A DNA stretch of 64,000 bases from Undibacterium pigrum (GTDB lineage: Bacteria; Pseudomonadota; Gammaproteobacteria; Burkholderiales; Burkholderiaceae_D). Location of the stretch: positions 186,001 to 250,000 of the forward strand of contig NZ_QJKB01000006.1 in assembly GCF_003201815.1 (NCBI RefSeq), in the 5' to 3' direction. Under the pieces are notes generated by a model. The model did not search any database, was not told where the DNA came from, and was given only the letters and a program-made list of their open reading frames with translations. How positions within the stretch are numbered: position 1 is the first letter of the stretch; the number at the start of each line of letters is the position of its first letter. Position numbers and translations under genes: made by a program. This document shows positions 9,712-18,363 of the stretch, piece by piece.

Positions 9712-10878
9712 TCAGACAGAATCAGAATGCAGGGCGATGCAATTACGCCCTGCATTTTTTGCCCGGTAGAGTGCCTGGTCTGCCGCATCCACCAGTGTGG
9801 CCAGGTCTGTCCCTACCAGCAATGAGTCCGCCACACCAGCACTGAGTGTGCATTGCAGGCTTTCGCCTTTCCAGGCTACACGCAGGTCTGCATACAACAG
9901 CCGCACGCGTTCAGCCAGCAGGGCTGCACCCTGCTCATTGGTGCCTGCCAGCAAAATGCAAAATTCTTCACCACCATAGCGGGCCAGGCAATCTTCACTG
10001 CGGATGACGGTCTGTAATAGTGCTGCCAGACGACGCAGCACTTCATCACCAGCCTGATGACCATGCTTGTCATTGACGTGTTTAAAGAAATCCACATCGA
10101 TCATGATGATGGACATGGCATCACCAGTGCGGGTGGCACGTGCCAGCAAACGCCGTGATTCATCTTCAAAGCTGCGCCGGTTCAAGGTACCAGTCAGGCT
10201 GTCATGCGTGGCTTGTTCGCGCAAATCACTGACCAGGCGAAAAGTGATCAGCAGCACCAGCGACAGGGAAATACAAAGTTGCGACAAACCACCGAGTACC
10301 AGAAACACTGGATTGACATTGCCTTGCGCAAACAATGTAATGTCTTCAGCAGGCTTGAGCAGGATATTTATTGCCCTCAGCAAACTCATCAATGCAACAA
10401 ATGAAAAGGAGGCAGCTGCCAGCCTGTAGGCGGTTTTCAGTGGTTGCGTCGCTTTGACCCTCAGGCTCACGGCGCAGGCAGCGAAGATGACGCAAACCAG
10501 CAATGAGTTGCTGGCTACCACCATGCGGATATTGTCATGCACCATGCCCAGCCACAGGCTTTGCAGCATCATTTGTCCGCCTATCCATACTGTGATCCAG
10601 TAATGACAGGTCTTTCCCTTGAAAGCTTCAATCCCATTGAAGAGCAGGCCAAAGCCACAGCCAGTAATGAAAGGCACGCTGGCAATAATCCATACAGGCC
10701 ATTCGGGCGACATCTGGGTACTCGTAAAAATACCTATACCCATGCAGCAATGCCCGAGTGCCCATTGACGTGCTCCCTTGATATTGTCAGCATGAAAACT
10801 GATGAGCGCCATCATGCCAGCACCCAGCAGATTTATACCGCTCCACATCAGCATGATAGTGCGGACATCAAGATTCAT
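9712..10878 (-). CDS. Membrane-anchored GGDEF diguanylate cyclase
   Basis: 388 aa. About six or seven hydrophobic segments occupy residues 5-205 (MASE-like integral membrane sensor), followed by a GGDEF domain (about 220-385) with ARYGGEEFCILLAG. It should synthesise cyclic di-GMP at the inner membrane in response to an unknown signal. The C-terminus ends NAGRNCIALHSDSV. The last codons double as the terminator hairpin of the opposite gene. It is a single gene between ychF and the hydrolase. Confidence 0.92.
   Translation of the reverse strand: MNLDVRTIMLMWSGINLLGAGMMALISFHADNIKGARQWALGHCCMGIGIFTSTQMSPEWPVWIIASVPFITGCGFGLLFNGIEAFKGKTCHYWITVWIGGQMMLQSLWLGMVHDNIRMVVASNSLLVCVIFAACAVSLRVKATQPLKTAYRLAAASFSFVALMSLLRAINILLKPAEDITLFAQGNVNPVFLVLGGLSQLCISLSLVLLITFRLVSDLREQATHDSLTGTLNRRSFEDESRRLLARATRTGDAMSIIMIDVDFFKHVNDKHGHQAGDEVLRRLAALLQTVIRSEDCLARYGGEEFCILLAGTNEQGAALLAERVRLLYADLRVAWKGESLQCTLSAGVADSLLVGTDLATLVDAADQALYRAKNAGRNCIALHSDSV
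9727..9760 (+). terminator. Rho-independent terminator of the cysteine hydrolase gene
   Basis: Arms ATGCAGGGCG and CGCCCTGCAT (10 bp, perfect) with a 9-nt loop, followed by TTTTTT on the plus strand. It overlaps the last codons of the convergent diguanylate cyclase (9712-10878). Confidence 0.9.
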
Positions 10879-11037
10879 GTCTGGCTCGCATGAGTGGCAG
10901 GGCAGGAATACTTATCAGGCAAATTCTCTCCGCGAGGTGGTTAAGGGTACTGGGTAACGTAGCACTGTACGGCAGTACTGTAACGCAGCACTGCAGCTAA
11001 AATATTACATCCCAGACACAAGGGCAATAAAGGAAAC

Positions 11038-11067
11038 AAAAAAGCCGCGAATGTCGCGGCTTTTTGT
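11038..11067. terminator. Bidirectional terminator downstream of ychF
   Basis: AAAAGCCGCGA and TCGCGGCTTTT arms around ATG form a stem flanked by A and T runs on both sides. It lies 27 bp past the ychF stop (minus) and can act in both directions. Confidence 0.92.
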
Positions 11068-11093
11068 GGGGTTTTCTGGTACTGGATAGCTAC

Positions 11094-12185
11094 TTAGACG
11101 TTAAACAGGAAATTCAACACATCGCCATCCTTGACTACATATTCCTTGCCCTCGGCGCGCATCTTGCCTGCTTCCTTGGCACCGGATTCGCCTTTGAAAT
11201 TGATGTAGTCATCAAATGCAATGGTTTGTGCGCGGATGAAGCCGCGTTCGAAGTCGGTGTGGATGACGCCGGCTGCTTGTGGTGCAGTGTCGCCCACGTG
11301 GATAGTCCAGGCGCGTACTTCCTTGACGCCAGCGGTGAAGTAGGTTTGCAGGCCCAGCAGTTTGAAACCAGCACGTATCAGGCGGTCCAGGCCAGGTTCT
11401 TCCATGCCCATGTCGGCCAGGAACTCGGCTTTGTCAGCATCGTCGAGATCAGCGATTTCAGATTCTATAGACGCGCAAATTGCCACGATAGGAGCATTCT
11501 GGGATGCTGCATAGGCAGTCAACTGGTCCAGCAATGGGTTGTTGGTGAAGCCACTGTCAGAAACGTTGGCAACATACATGGCTGGCTTGGCTGTGATCAG
11601 GCACAGTGGTTTGATCAGCAGCATTTCTTCTGCATCCAGGCCCAGGGCGCGCACAGGTTTGGCATCGTTCAGGGCAGGCATGATGCGTTCCAGCACGGTA
11701 ACCAGTTTCAGTGCATCTTTATCGCCAGAACGGGCTTTCTTGTTTTCGCGGTGAATGGCTTTTTCTACCGTGCCCATGTCGGCCAGGGCCAGCTCGGTCT
11801 GGATAACTTCGATATCGTCCAGCGGGCTGACTTTGCCAGCGACGTGGATCACATTGTCATCTTCAAAGCAGCGCACCACGTTGACGATGGCGTCAGTTTC
11901 GCGGATATGGGCGAGGAACTGGTTACCCAGGCCTTCACCTTTGGATGCACCGGCAACCAGGCCAGCGATATCAACAAATTCAACGATGGCATTCTGGATG
12001 CGCTCAGGTTTGACGATTTCAGCCAGTTGTTTCAGACGCGGATCAGGTACTTCAACAACACCGACGTTAGGCTCAATTGTGCAGAAAGGATAATTTTCTG
12101 CTGGTATGCCCGCTTTGGTCAGCGCATTGAACAGTGTGGATTTGCCGACGTTAGGCAGGCCGACGATGCCGCATTTGAGACTCAT
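11094..12185 (-). CDS. ychF: Ribosome-binding ATPase YchF
   Basis: 363 aa Obg-like P-loop protein. Walker [10 protein letters not shown] (residues 8-16), DIAGLV switch region, a helical coiled middle and a C-terminal TGS domain ending [17 protein letters not shown]. YchF binds 70S ribosomes, hydrolyses ATP rather than GTP and is a negative regulator of oxidative-stress responses in other bacteria. The length and ends are canonical. It is single and followed by its own terminator. Confidence 0.97.
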   Translation of the reverse strand: MSLKCGIVGLPNVGKSTLFNALTKAGIPAENYPFCTIEPNVGVVEVPDPRLKQLAEIVKPERIQNAIVEFVDIAGLVAGASKGEGLGNQFLAHIRETDAIVNVVRCFEDDNVIHVAGKVSPLDDIEVIQTELALADMGTVEKAIHRENKKARSGDKDALKLVTVLERIMPALNDAKPVRALGLDAEEMLLIKPLCLITAKPAMYVANVSDSGFTNNPLLDQLTAYAASQNAPIVAICASIESEIADLDDADKAEFLADMGMEEPGLDRLIRAGFKLLGLQTYFTAGVKEVRAWTIHVGDTAPQAAGVIHTDFERGFIRAQTIAFDDYINFKGESGAKEAGKMRAEGKEYVVKDGDVLNFLFNV

Positions 12186-12376
12186 GATGTTTTGCCAGTT
12201 GGATTTGATTAACCCGCTATTTTACCGGAAAGCCTGCCCTCCAGACCGTTTTTGGCCTGAATTGCAGGAAATCTGGTGCTTATTTTGCTGATAAAGAGGG
12301 CAACTGCCCTGGAAATAATAGAGATTCAGTGACTAATTTGCTAGCAAGTTACTTATTTTTGCTATCAGTTAAGGAT

Positions 12377-13771
12377 TCAGGCCATGCCATGAGACAAGCC
12401 TGCTGGCTGTCTGATCCTGCGCTGGCTGAGTTTATGCAGCAAGCCTGTCAGCAATACGCCAGCAATAGTCAGCCCCAGTACCAGGCCAGTCCAGAAACCG
12501 CGTGCTTCCATCGCATGCTCGGGATGCCAGGGCAGCCATGCCGGTGCCAGGCCCAGCAGGCAGCCTATGGGTAGTGCAAAACCATAGAAGGCCATCAGAT
12601 GTATCAGCATGGGTGTGCGCGTGACTTTATAACCGCGTATGGCACAAGATGCCGTGACCTGGGCTGCATCCGATAGCTGGAATATCGCCGCATACAACAG
12701 CAGCTCGGATGCCATCGCCTGCACCGCCAGGTCTGAAGTGTAAGCAGCCGCCACCTGATCACGGAACAGCATGATGCCCAGTGCCGAGACAACCGCAAAA
12801 CTCATCGACAATGCATAACCTATCCAGGAAACAAAACGTGCCCGCTCAGGGTCACCTTCGCCCAGGGTTTGCCCGACGCGGGTGGTCAGGGCTATACCCA
12901 GACTCATGGGCACCATGAAAACCAGTGATGAAAAGTTAAGCGCGATCTGGTTGGCCGCTACCGGCACCACGCCAAAGCGGGCAATCAGCAAACCAACTGC
13001 GCCAAAGGCCGAGACTTCAGCAAAATACGTGACGCCTATCGGCAAGCCCAGGCGTAGAGTTGAACGGATTTCTGCCCAGTTTGGCCCTTCATAATGACCG
13101 AAGGGGAAAGTCTCGCGATATGCGGCAGCACGGCGTATCCAGAATATCATGGCACCCAGCATCAGCCATAGACCAGCACCTGTTGCCAGTGCGCAGCCGG
13201 TCGATCCCAGTTTTGGAAAACCCAGATGACCGTAAATGAATAACCAGTTGACCACGATATTGAAGAGCAAACCACCCAGCGCGATCATCATGACAGGCTT
13301 GGTCTGGTTCAGGCTGGTAGTGTAGCCATACAGGGCGCGGTACATGGCAAACGCAGGCATGCCCAGGCTGATGACGTGGACAAATTCTGAAGCCTTGGCA
13401 TTGATGGCGGGGTCGAGTTGCAGGTAGTTGAATACCAGGGTAGAGATGTTCAACAACAGGCAACCTATCAGGCCCACGCCCAGACCCAGCCACAGGGACT
13501 GGCGCACCATATGCGGTACACGCTCATGATTTTCTGCGCCAACTTCATGGGCAATCATGGTATTCACCGCCATCATGATGCCCATCACACTGACCAGGAT
13601 AATGACCCAGACATTTGCCCCCAGCGATACTGCTGCCAGATCATCGGCACTCAGGTGGCCGGTCATGGCAACGTCGGCCACGCTCATGCCTACTGTGGCC
13701 AGTTGTCCTATCAAGACAGGCCAGGCGATGGTCCAGAGGGCGGCGGCTTCGGTGCGGATGCGGGTTTTCAT
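12377..13771 (-). CDS. MATE family multidrug efflux transporter (NorM-like)
   Basis: 464 aa with about twelve membrane segments in two homologous halves, starting ALWTIAWPVLIGQLATVGMSVADVAMTGHLSADDLAAVSLG, the hallmark MATE N-terminal segment; the second half begins near LGLPIGVTYFAEVSAFGAVGLLIARFG. It exports cationic drugs by Na+ or H+ antiport across the inner membrane. It follows the SgrR-like gene by 100 bp on the same strand, with the palindrome at 13847-13874 between them. Confidence 0.94.
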   Translation of the reverse strand: MKTRIRTEAAALWTIAWPVLIGQLATVGMSVADVAMTGHLSADDLAAVSLGANVWVIILVSVMGIMMAVNTMIAHEVGAENHERVPHMVRQSLWLGLGVGLIGCLLLNISTLVFNYLQLDPAINAKASEFVHVISLGMPAFAMYRALYGYTTSLNQTKPVMMIALGGLLFNIVVNWLFIYGHLGFPKLGSTGCALATGAGLWLMLGAMIFWIRRAAAYRETFPFGHYEGPNWAEIRSTLRLGLPIGVTYFAEVSAFGAVGLLIARFGVVPVAANQIALNFSSLVFMVPMSLGIALTTRVGQTLGEGDPERARFVSWIGYALSMSFAVVSALGIMLFRDQVAAAYTSDLAVQAMASELLLYAAIFQLSDAAQVTASCAIRGYKVTRTPMLIHLMAFYGFALPIGCLLGLAPAWLPWHPEHAMEARGFWTGLVLGLTIAGVLLTGLLHKLSQRRIRQPAGLSHGMA

Positions 13772-13846
13772 GCGGAACAGGCAAAGAGGGATTGGACCAG
13801 CATCTTACCGTAGAAAACAATTCTCTTGCAGTTGACGAAATTTGGC

Positions 13847-13874
13847 TAGAACTCAATGCATGAAATGAGTGCTA
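13847..13874. repeat. Short inverted repeat related to the ends of the 15649-15917 element
   Basis: TAGAACTCA, then ATGCA, then TGAAATGAGTGCTA. Read on the other strand its right half is TAGCACTCATTTCA, matching the TAGAACTCATTTCAT tips of the larger element with one change. It looks like a collapsed copy with only the two tips left. It includes the stop codon of the SgrR-like gene (13872-13874). Confidence 0.6.
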
Positions 13875-15557
13875 GTGCCTGAGCCACAATTCATTGAACG
13901 AAACAAAGCCAAATGGCGTCATTCTCACACCCGCCACATGCGGTGCGATACTGACCAGCTGGTTTTCATGTGAGACAGGAATCATCCAGCCTTCCTGCAC
14001 CAGGCGCTTTCCTATGCGGGCATAGGCCAGCATGCGGCGCTTGCTATCGGCCATGCTTTTGATTTTCATTAAATCGGCGTCCATGGTTTTTAATGCTGCA
14101 GCAGGCATCCAGCGACGAAACAGACTGTCAGCCGCAAACCATTCATAGCAACCAAAGTCCTGGTCATCATGCATGACTTCGCGTGCCACTACCAGATCAG
14201 CATCTTTCATCCACTCACGTGCCAGTAGTTGATCAAAGGGCAGGCTGGTCCACTGGACGATGAAGCCTCCGGCCTCCAGCCTTGCTTTGATTTTTTGCGC
14301 CAGCTCCAGTATTTCATTGGTCTGGCCGCTGACCATGCGCAATTTACTGCCAGCTTTAAAACTGCTGCATTTGGTTTTTTTTGCCTGTCTGTGCTTCCAG
14401 ATGATCAGCAAGCCTGAAGCATGTTTCCTGCTGCGCTCTTCGGTATCAAACAGGGTCTCAGGTGCCAGCCAGTCTGCCAGTGCCAGTCTTTGTTCTATTG
14501 TCTTGAACATGCTGCGTGCGGGGTTGCAGACTATGTAAGTGCAGCCTGATTCTGCACCGGCAATCGTTTGTTTTTTTGTGCAATCCTGATTGGCATGACC
14601 AAACTGCAAATCAAAACCCGAGGGGCCGGATGGCGGCGGCAACATCCATAAATCGATTTCATCGAGCAAGGGGCGTTCGCGGTAATAATCCTTGAAAGCC
14701 TGCAAGGTCAATTGATAGGTATTGTTGCGCACGATGCGAAACGCACCACTGCCTACCGGGAAACGGGCAAAGTCGGCAGCACGATGGCGTGGCACGATGG
14801 ATGAGTTGGCTGTGGCCAGGCAATGCGGCCACAAATGATCCGGGTGTTCAAGATAAAAGCTGATGCGCTGGCTGGGGCCGGTATCTATATGCTGCAAGTG
14901 ACGGTACAGGCGCTGGTAAATCGCCGACTCGTCACGCAGGCGCAAAAAGCTTGCTTTCACATCTTCCACTCCCAGTTCGCTGCCATCATGAAAACTCAGA
15001 CCAGGGCGCAGCCAGAAATGCCAGACCGTGCAGTTTTTCTCGCTTTCCCAATGATGGGCAATACCAGGGCGCAAGGCTTTTTGCTGATGATCAAACCTCG
15101 TCAGGCGCGAAAAAATCTGACGTACCAGATGAGCTTCCAGGCGACCATGGACCTTCAATGGGTCCAGGCTTTCTACCCGGCGAAATAGCGGGATGCGCAA
15201 GCTGCGGCTGGCATGGTCAGACATGCCCAGATAATCAGGCAGGCGCGTCGCCAGTTGCTGGCGCTGGCTGTCATCCAGGCTGGCAAAGGCCTGCTCCAGG
15301 TCGCCACTCGCCAGCAGATGCGACAGGTGATCAAGCGCCAGGCTGTCCGGGGTTTGCAAAAAATCCAGTTGCGAATGATTGCCACGCCCACGTCCCGCTT
15401 GCCAGTTCAACCAGCCACGTTGCTGCATTTTCGCCAATAGATTGCGCATATTACGTTCGCTGCAATGCATGGCCAGCGCCAGCGCGGGCAGACCTGGTTG
15501 CTGTTCCTGATGCTGCAGGAAAGCATGCAGCTTGCGGTATTGATCAAGCAGTTTCAT
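13872..15557 (-). CDS. SgrR-family transcriptional regulator (winged helix plus solute-binding domain)
   Basis: 561 aa. An N-terminal winged-helix domain (about 1-110: LPALALAMHCSERNMRNLLAKMQQRGWLNWQAGRGRG) is fused to a domain like extracytoplasmic oligopeptide/nickel-binding proteins (SBP_bac_5, about 160-550: LTRFDHQQKALRPGIAHHWE, WHFWLRPGLSFHDG). No signal peptide is present, as in E. coli SgrR, which senses sugar-phosphate stress in the cytoplasm. It is divergent from an MFS exporter, reminiscent of E. coli sgrR/setA; ligand and target are inferred only. Both flanks carry copies of the same inverted-repeat sequence. Confidence 0.88.
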   Translation of the reverse strand: MKLLDQYRKLHAFLQHQEQQPGLPALALAMHCSERNMRNLLAKMQQRGWLNWQAGRGRGNHSQLDFLQTPDSLALDHLSHLLASGDLEQAFASLDDSQRQQLATRLPDYLGMSDHASRSLRIPLFRRVESLDPLKVHGRLEAHLVRQIFSRLTRFDHQQKALRPGIAHHWESEKNCTVWHFWLRPGLSFHDGSELGVEDVKASFLRLRDESAIYQRLYRHLQHIDTGPSQRISFYLEHPDHLWPHCLATANSSIVPRHRAADFARFPVGSGAFRIVRNNTYQLTLQAFKDYYRERPLLDEIDLWMLPPPSGPSGFDLQFGHANQDCTKKQTIAGAESGCTYIVCNPARSMFKTIEQRLALADWLAPETLFDTEERSRKHASGLLIIWKHRQAKKTKCSSFKAGSKLRMVSGQTNEILELAQKIKARLEAGGFIVQWTSLPFDQLLAREWMKDADLVVAREVMHDDQDFGCYEWFAADSLFRRWMPAAALKTMDADLMKIKSMADSKRRMLAYARIGKRLVQEGWMIPVSHENQLVSIAPHVAGVRMTPFGFVSFNELWLRH

Positions 15558-15966
15558 GGTTAAAAGTCTATGCGTAATCCAGATCGATAAAAGAGGAAAA
15601 AACTTTTCAAATTATATCCATTTTTCGTTTCTGCTTTTTTCACCATACTAGAACTCATTTCATAAATAGGATGAGTGCGAACAAGACGATTTGGGATGCA
15701 GTGCAAGGCGTGACCCGCTGCTAAGGCTCTTGCCTTAGCGAGGGGCGCAACGCTGCAATGCGCCCAAATCGTCAGTTCCCGAAGGGTTTGCCTCATAACG
15801 CGCGCTGGACTGCGTTGGACTCGTTGTCAATAGGCAAAGCTATTGACTGCCTCGTCCGCCTTGCCAGCCCACGTTATGAGGCAAACGCACCTCACCCTAT
15901 TTATGAAATGAGTTCTACTCGTCACCTGCAGTTCTCCGGTATTTGCTTTGTAAAAAAAGGAAGATG
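15558..15966. other. Divergent intergenic region carrying the MITE-like element
   Basis: 409 bp between the SgrR-like gene and the MFS gene. About two thirds is the 269-bp inverted-repeat element described separately. The remaining left segment (15558-15648) is T/A-rich and may carry the regulator promoter; the right segment holds the ribosome site of the MFS gene. Confidence 0.7.
15649..15917. mobile_element. MITE-like non-coding element with long terminal inverted repeats
   Basis: Left end 15649-15679 and right end 15886-15917 are inverted copies: 22 bases match perfectly from the outer TAGAACTCATTTCAT inward, and the rest match apart from one substitution and one indel. Inside are nested inverted repeats: GTTTGCCTCATAACG (15787-15801) with its complement at 15872-15886; GACGATTTGGG (around 15685) with CCCAAATCGTC (around 15773); CTAAGGC/GCCTTAG; and a GTCAATAG/CTATTGAC hairpin. 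No ORF with homology is visible and I see no clear target-site duplication. The family is unknown to me; it could also be a structured RNA or regulatory element. Confidence 0.7.
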
Positions 15967-17265
15967 ATGCCTCGCTTTCCCGCCCCCGTCGTACGGCTTT
16001 TATGCAGTTCTTTTGTGTTTGTCATGGGGCGTGCAGTGGCATTGCCATTCATGGCCTTGTACCTGACCGAGCATCTGGGTTTGAACCAGCAAGTCATAGG
16101 CTGGATCCTGGGTGGCAGTATTTTCTTTTCCACCTTGTTCAGCCTGTATGCCGGTTATCTGGCAGACCGGCTCAGCAAGAATTTACTGATGAAAATGGCT
16201 GGCGTGGTAGTTGCCATGTGTACGGTATCGCTGACAGTCGCCCCCAATGCCTGGACTGTCTTGCTGGCTTTGATGTGTATAGAATCGGCACTCACCTTGC
16301 GCGGCATCTCCCTGAAAGCCACGCTGGCTGATTTGCTGCCGCCTGAGCAAAGAGCAAAAGCATTTTCATTCAATTACATGCTCATTAACGTGGCGTTTTC
16401 CCTGGGGCCCTTGCTGGGAGCCTGGCTGTTCGCCATCAAAGTCTCTGGCCCCTTGTGGCTGGCTGCGGGATTTTCCTTGCTGGCATCGCAAGTGCTGGGC
16501 AAGCCAGGCAGCCCGCTCGTTGCCACGACAGAAGCCAAATCCAGCCCTGCTGGTTTCAGGGCAACATTGCAGGTGTTGAGAAATGACCGCCGCCTGATTA
16601 TGTTTACTGTGGGCAGTGTGCTGACCTCGTTTGTTTTTGGCCGTTTTGTCTCTGGTTATTTATCCCAGTATTTGCTGGTCAGCCGTGGTACGCATGCGGC
16701 GGCACAATTGTTGCCGTTTATCCTGATGACCAATGCAGTGGCGGTCGTCATCCTGCAATATCCTGTTGGCAAGCTCATGCAGCAAAAATACCTGTTTCGC
16801 TGGGTTAGCCTGGGTGTCAGTTTATATATCGTGGGTTTGCTGGGTTTCATGCATGCTGGCAGCACCATGAGCTGGGTGGTGGCAACCCTGGCTTTTACCG
16901 TAGGTGAAGTCATCGTCATTCCCTGTGAATACATGTTCATCGATATGATCGCTCCGGCTGACAAGCGCGGCAGTTATTATGGCGCGCAAAGCCTGGCCAT
17001 GTTTGGTGCTGCGCTCAACCCCGTCATCTGCGGTTTCCTGCTGGCGCATTTTCATAGCGACGTCATGTTCTGGGCCCTGATAGCGGCAGCCATGCTGGGT
17101 GTGCTTATGTACTTTGCCGGTACTCGCAGCAGGCCTGCGGAAGATCGCAAGGTCCAGCCAGAGGCTGAGGCAAGGCCTGCGAGTGCACAGAAAGCCAGTC
17201 AGGTCTTGCTGGCCAGTCGCAAACTGGCGGCTAACCGGATCAGGAATTTATTCCCCTTGTCCTGA
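15967..17265 (+). CDS. MFS transporter (probable efflux permease)
   Basis: 432 aa from ATG 15967, preceded by AGGAAG at good spacing; ATG 15964 is an alternative. Twelve predicted membrane segments; the loop after TM2 has AGYLADRLSKNLLMK, the MFS motif A equivalent, and TM5 the LGPLLGAWLF antiporter-like motif C region. Such proteins export small molecules by proton antiport. Divergence from an SgrR-like regulator suggests a sugar or drug exporter under its control, by analogy with E. coli SetA. Followed by a strong terminator. Confidence 0.88.
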   Translation: MPRFPAPVVRLLCSSFVFVMGRAVALPFMALYLTEHLGLNQQVIGWILGGSIFFSTLFSLYAGYLADRLSKNLLMKMAGVVVAMCTVSLTVAPNAWTVLLALMCIESALTLRGISLKATLADLLPPEQRAKAFSFNYMLINVAFSLGPLLGAWLFAIKVSGPLWLAAGFSLLASQVLGKPGSPLVATTEAKSSPAGFRATLQVLRNDRRLIMFTVGSVLTSFVFGRFVSGYLSQYLLVSRGTHAAAQLLPFILMTNAVAVVILQYPVGKLMQQKYLFRWVSLGVSLYIVGLLGFMHAGSTMSWVVATLAFTVGEVIVIPCEYMFIDMIAPADKRGSYYGAQSLAMFGAALNPVICGFLLAHFHSDVMFWALIAAAMLGVLMYFAGTRSRPAEDRKVQPEAEARPASAQKASQVLLASRKLAANRIRNLFPLS

Positions 17266-17285
17266 TTTTTACGAGCACAGAGAAC

Positions 17286-17315
17286 GCAAAAGCCTGCATT
17301 AGCAGGCTTTTGTCT
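17286..17315 (+). terminator. Rho-independent terminator of the MFS gene
   Basis: Arms AAAAGCCTGC and GCAGGCTTTT with an ATTA loop, followed by a T-rich run, 20 bp after the stop codon. Confidence 0.9.
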
Positions 17316-17351
17316 TTGCTGAGGCCGCTTATCAAAGTATTTTCAATTTTC

Positions 17352-17391
17352 TTGACATTCTCCTATTTGCCATCTAAAGTGATATCACTTT
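17352..17391 (+). promoter_or_regulatory. Sigma-70 promoter with overlapping palindromic operator for the SPFH operon
   Basis: -35 TTGACA (17352-17357), 17-bp spacer, -10 TAAAGT (17375-17380). A perfect 16-bp palindrome AAAGTGATATCACTTT (17376-17391) covers the -10 and the expected start site, the classic position for a repressor. An extra CAAAGTG half-site follows at 17397-17403. The ATG of the SPFH gene is 31 bp downstream of the palindrome. The binding protein is unknown. Confidence 0.8.
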
Positions 17392-17422
17392 GATTTCAAA
17401 GTGCCATCTATCAGGAGAAAGT

Positions 17423-18343
17423 ATGAGTACTACCTCAGTGTCAGCGACTGGTAAAAAATTAATACAAGAACGTTCACTTACGTCGCTGGACGGTTATTTC
17501 ATGATTGTTGTGGGTTTGCTGTTTGTTGCAGGCGGTGCCTATAGTTTTATTGGTCTGCTTGGAGAAGGCCAGCCAAGCCTGGCTGGCGTGCTGATGCGGC
17601 TGGCCATTGTGGTGCTGGGTATTTTCATCATCACCGGCCTGTATATGTTGCAGCCAAATGAGGCTGCTTTGTTGTCACTGTTTGGTCAATACAAGGGCAC
17701 AGACCGCAGTGAAGGCTTGCGCTGGGTGAATCCCTTTTATTCTAAACGCAAGCTCAGCCTGCGTGCCCGTACTTTGAATACCGCGCCGCTGAAAGTGAAT
17801 GACAAGCGCGGCAATCCCGTAGAAATTGGTGCCGCCATCATCTGGCGGGTGCAGGACACGGCGCTGGCGATTTACAATGTCGATGATTTTGAACGGTTTG
17901 TGAATATCCAGTCTGAAGCGGCGATACGCCATCTGGCAACCCAGTATGCCTATGACGATGGTGAAGATCTTGCAGAAGGCGAGACCACGCTGCGCGCAGG
18001 CATGGACGTGGTAGCCGGTGCCATGCGTGACGAATTGCACAAGCGCTTTACGGCGGCTGGCATAGATGTAGAAGATGCCAAGCTCACTCACCTGGCTTAT
18101 GCAGCAGAAATTGCCCAGGTCATGTTGCGCCGCCAGCAGGCAGAAGCCATCATCAGCGCCCGCAAGAAAATCGTGCATGGTGCGGTCAGCATGGTAGAGG
18201 CTGCCTTGCAAGGTCTGTCAGAGCGCAAGATATGCGAGCTTGACGATGAAAGAAAAGCCGCCATGGTCAGCAATTTGCTGGTAGTGCTGTGTTCAGACAA
18301 GGAAACCCAGCCTGTGATTAATACAGGCACTTTGTATAATTGA
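17423..18343 (+). CDS. SPFH (band 7) domain membrane protein
   Basis: 306 aa from ATG 17423 with AGGAGAAAG upstream. Two hydrophobic segments (about residues 26-45 and 58-80) precede an SPFH/band-7 domain: LQPNEAALLSLFGQYKGTDRSEGLRWVNPF, VNDKRGNPVEIGAAIIWRVQDTALAIYNVDDFERFVNIQSEAAIRHLATQYAYD and the coiled-coil-like AEIAQVMLRRQQAEAIISARKKIVHGAVSMVEAAL. SPFH proteins oligomerise into membrane scaffolds and affect membrane microdomains and protein quality control. First gene of a three-gene operon with a regulated promoter. Confidence 0.9.
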   Translation: MSTTSVSATGKKLIQERSLTSLDGYFMIVVGLLFVAGGAYSFIGLLGEGQPSLAGVLMRLAIVVLGIFIITGLYMLQPNEAALLSLFGQYKGTDRSEGLRWVNPFYSKRKLSLRARTLNTAPLKVNDKRGNPVEIGAAIIWRVQDTALAIYNVDDFERFVNIQSEAAIRHLATQYAYDDGEDLAEGETTLRAGMDVVAGAMRDELHKRFTAAGIDVEDAKLTHLAYAAEIAQVMLRRQQAEAIISARKKIVHGAVSMVEAALQGLSERKICELDDERKAAMVSNLLVVLCSDKETQPVINTGTLYN

Positions 18344-18363
18344 TTTTGTAGCGAGATAAAAAG

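Noticed and set aside
11064..12212. 382-codon plus-strand ORF opposite ychF
   Set aside because: It is the antisense shadow of a clear YchF gene; it has no motif and is rich in Gln/Cys/Phe as expected of a reverse frame.
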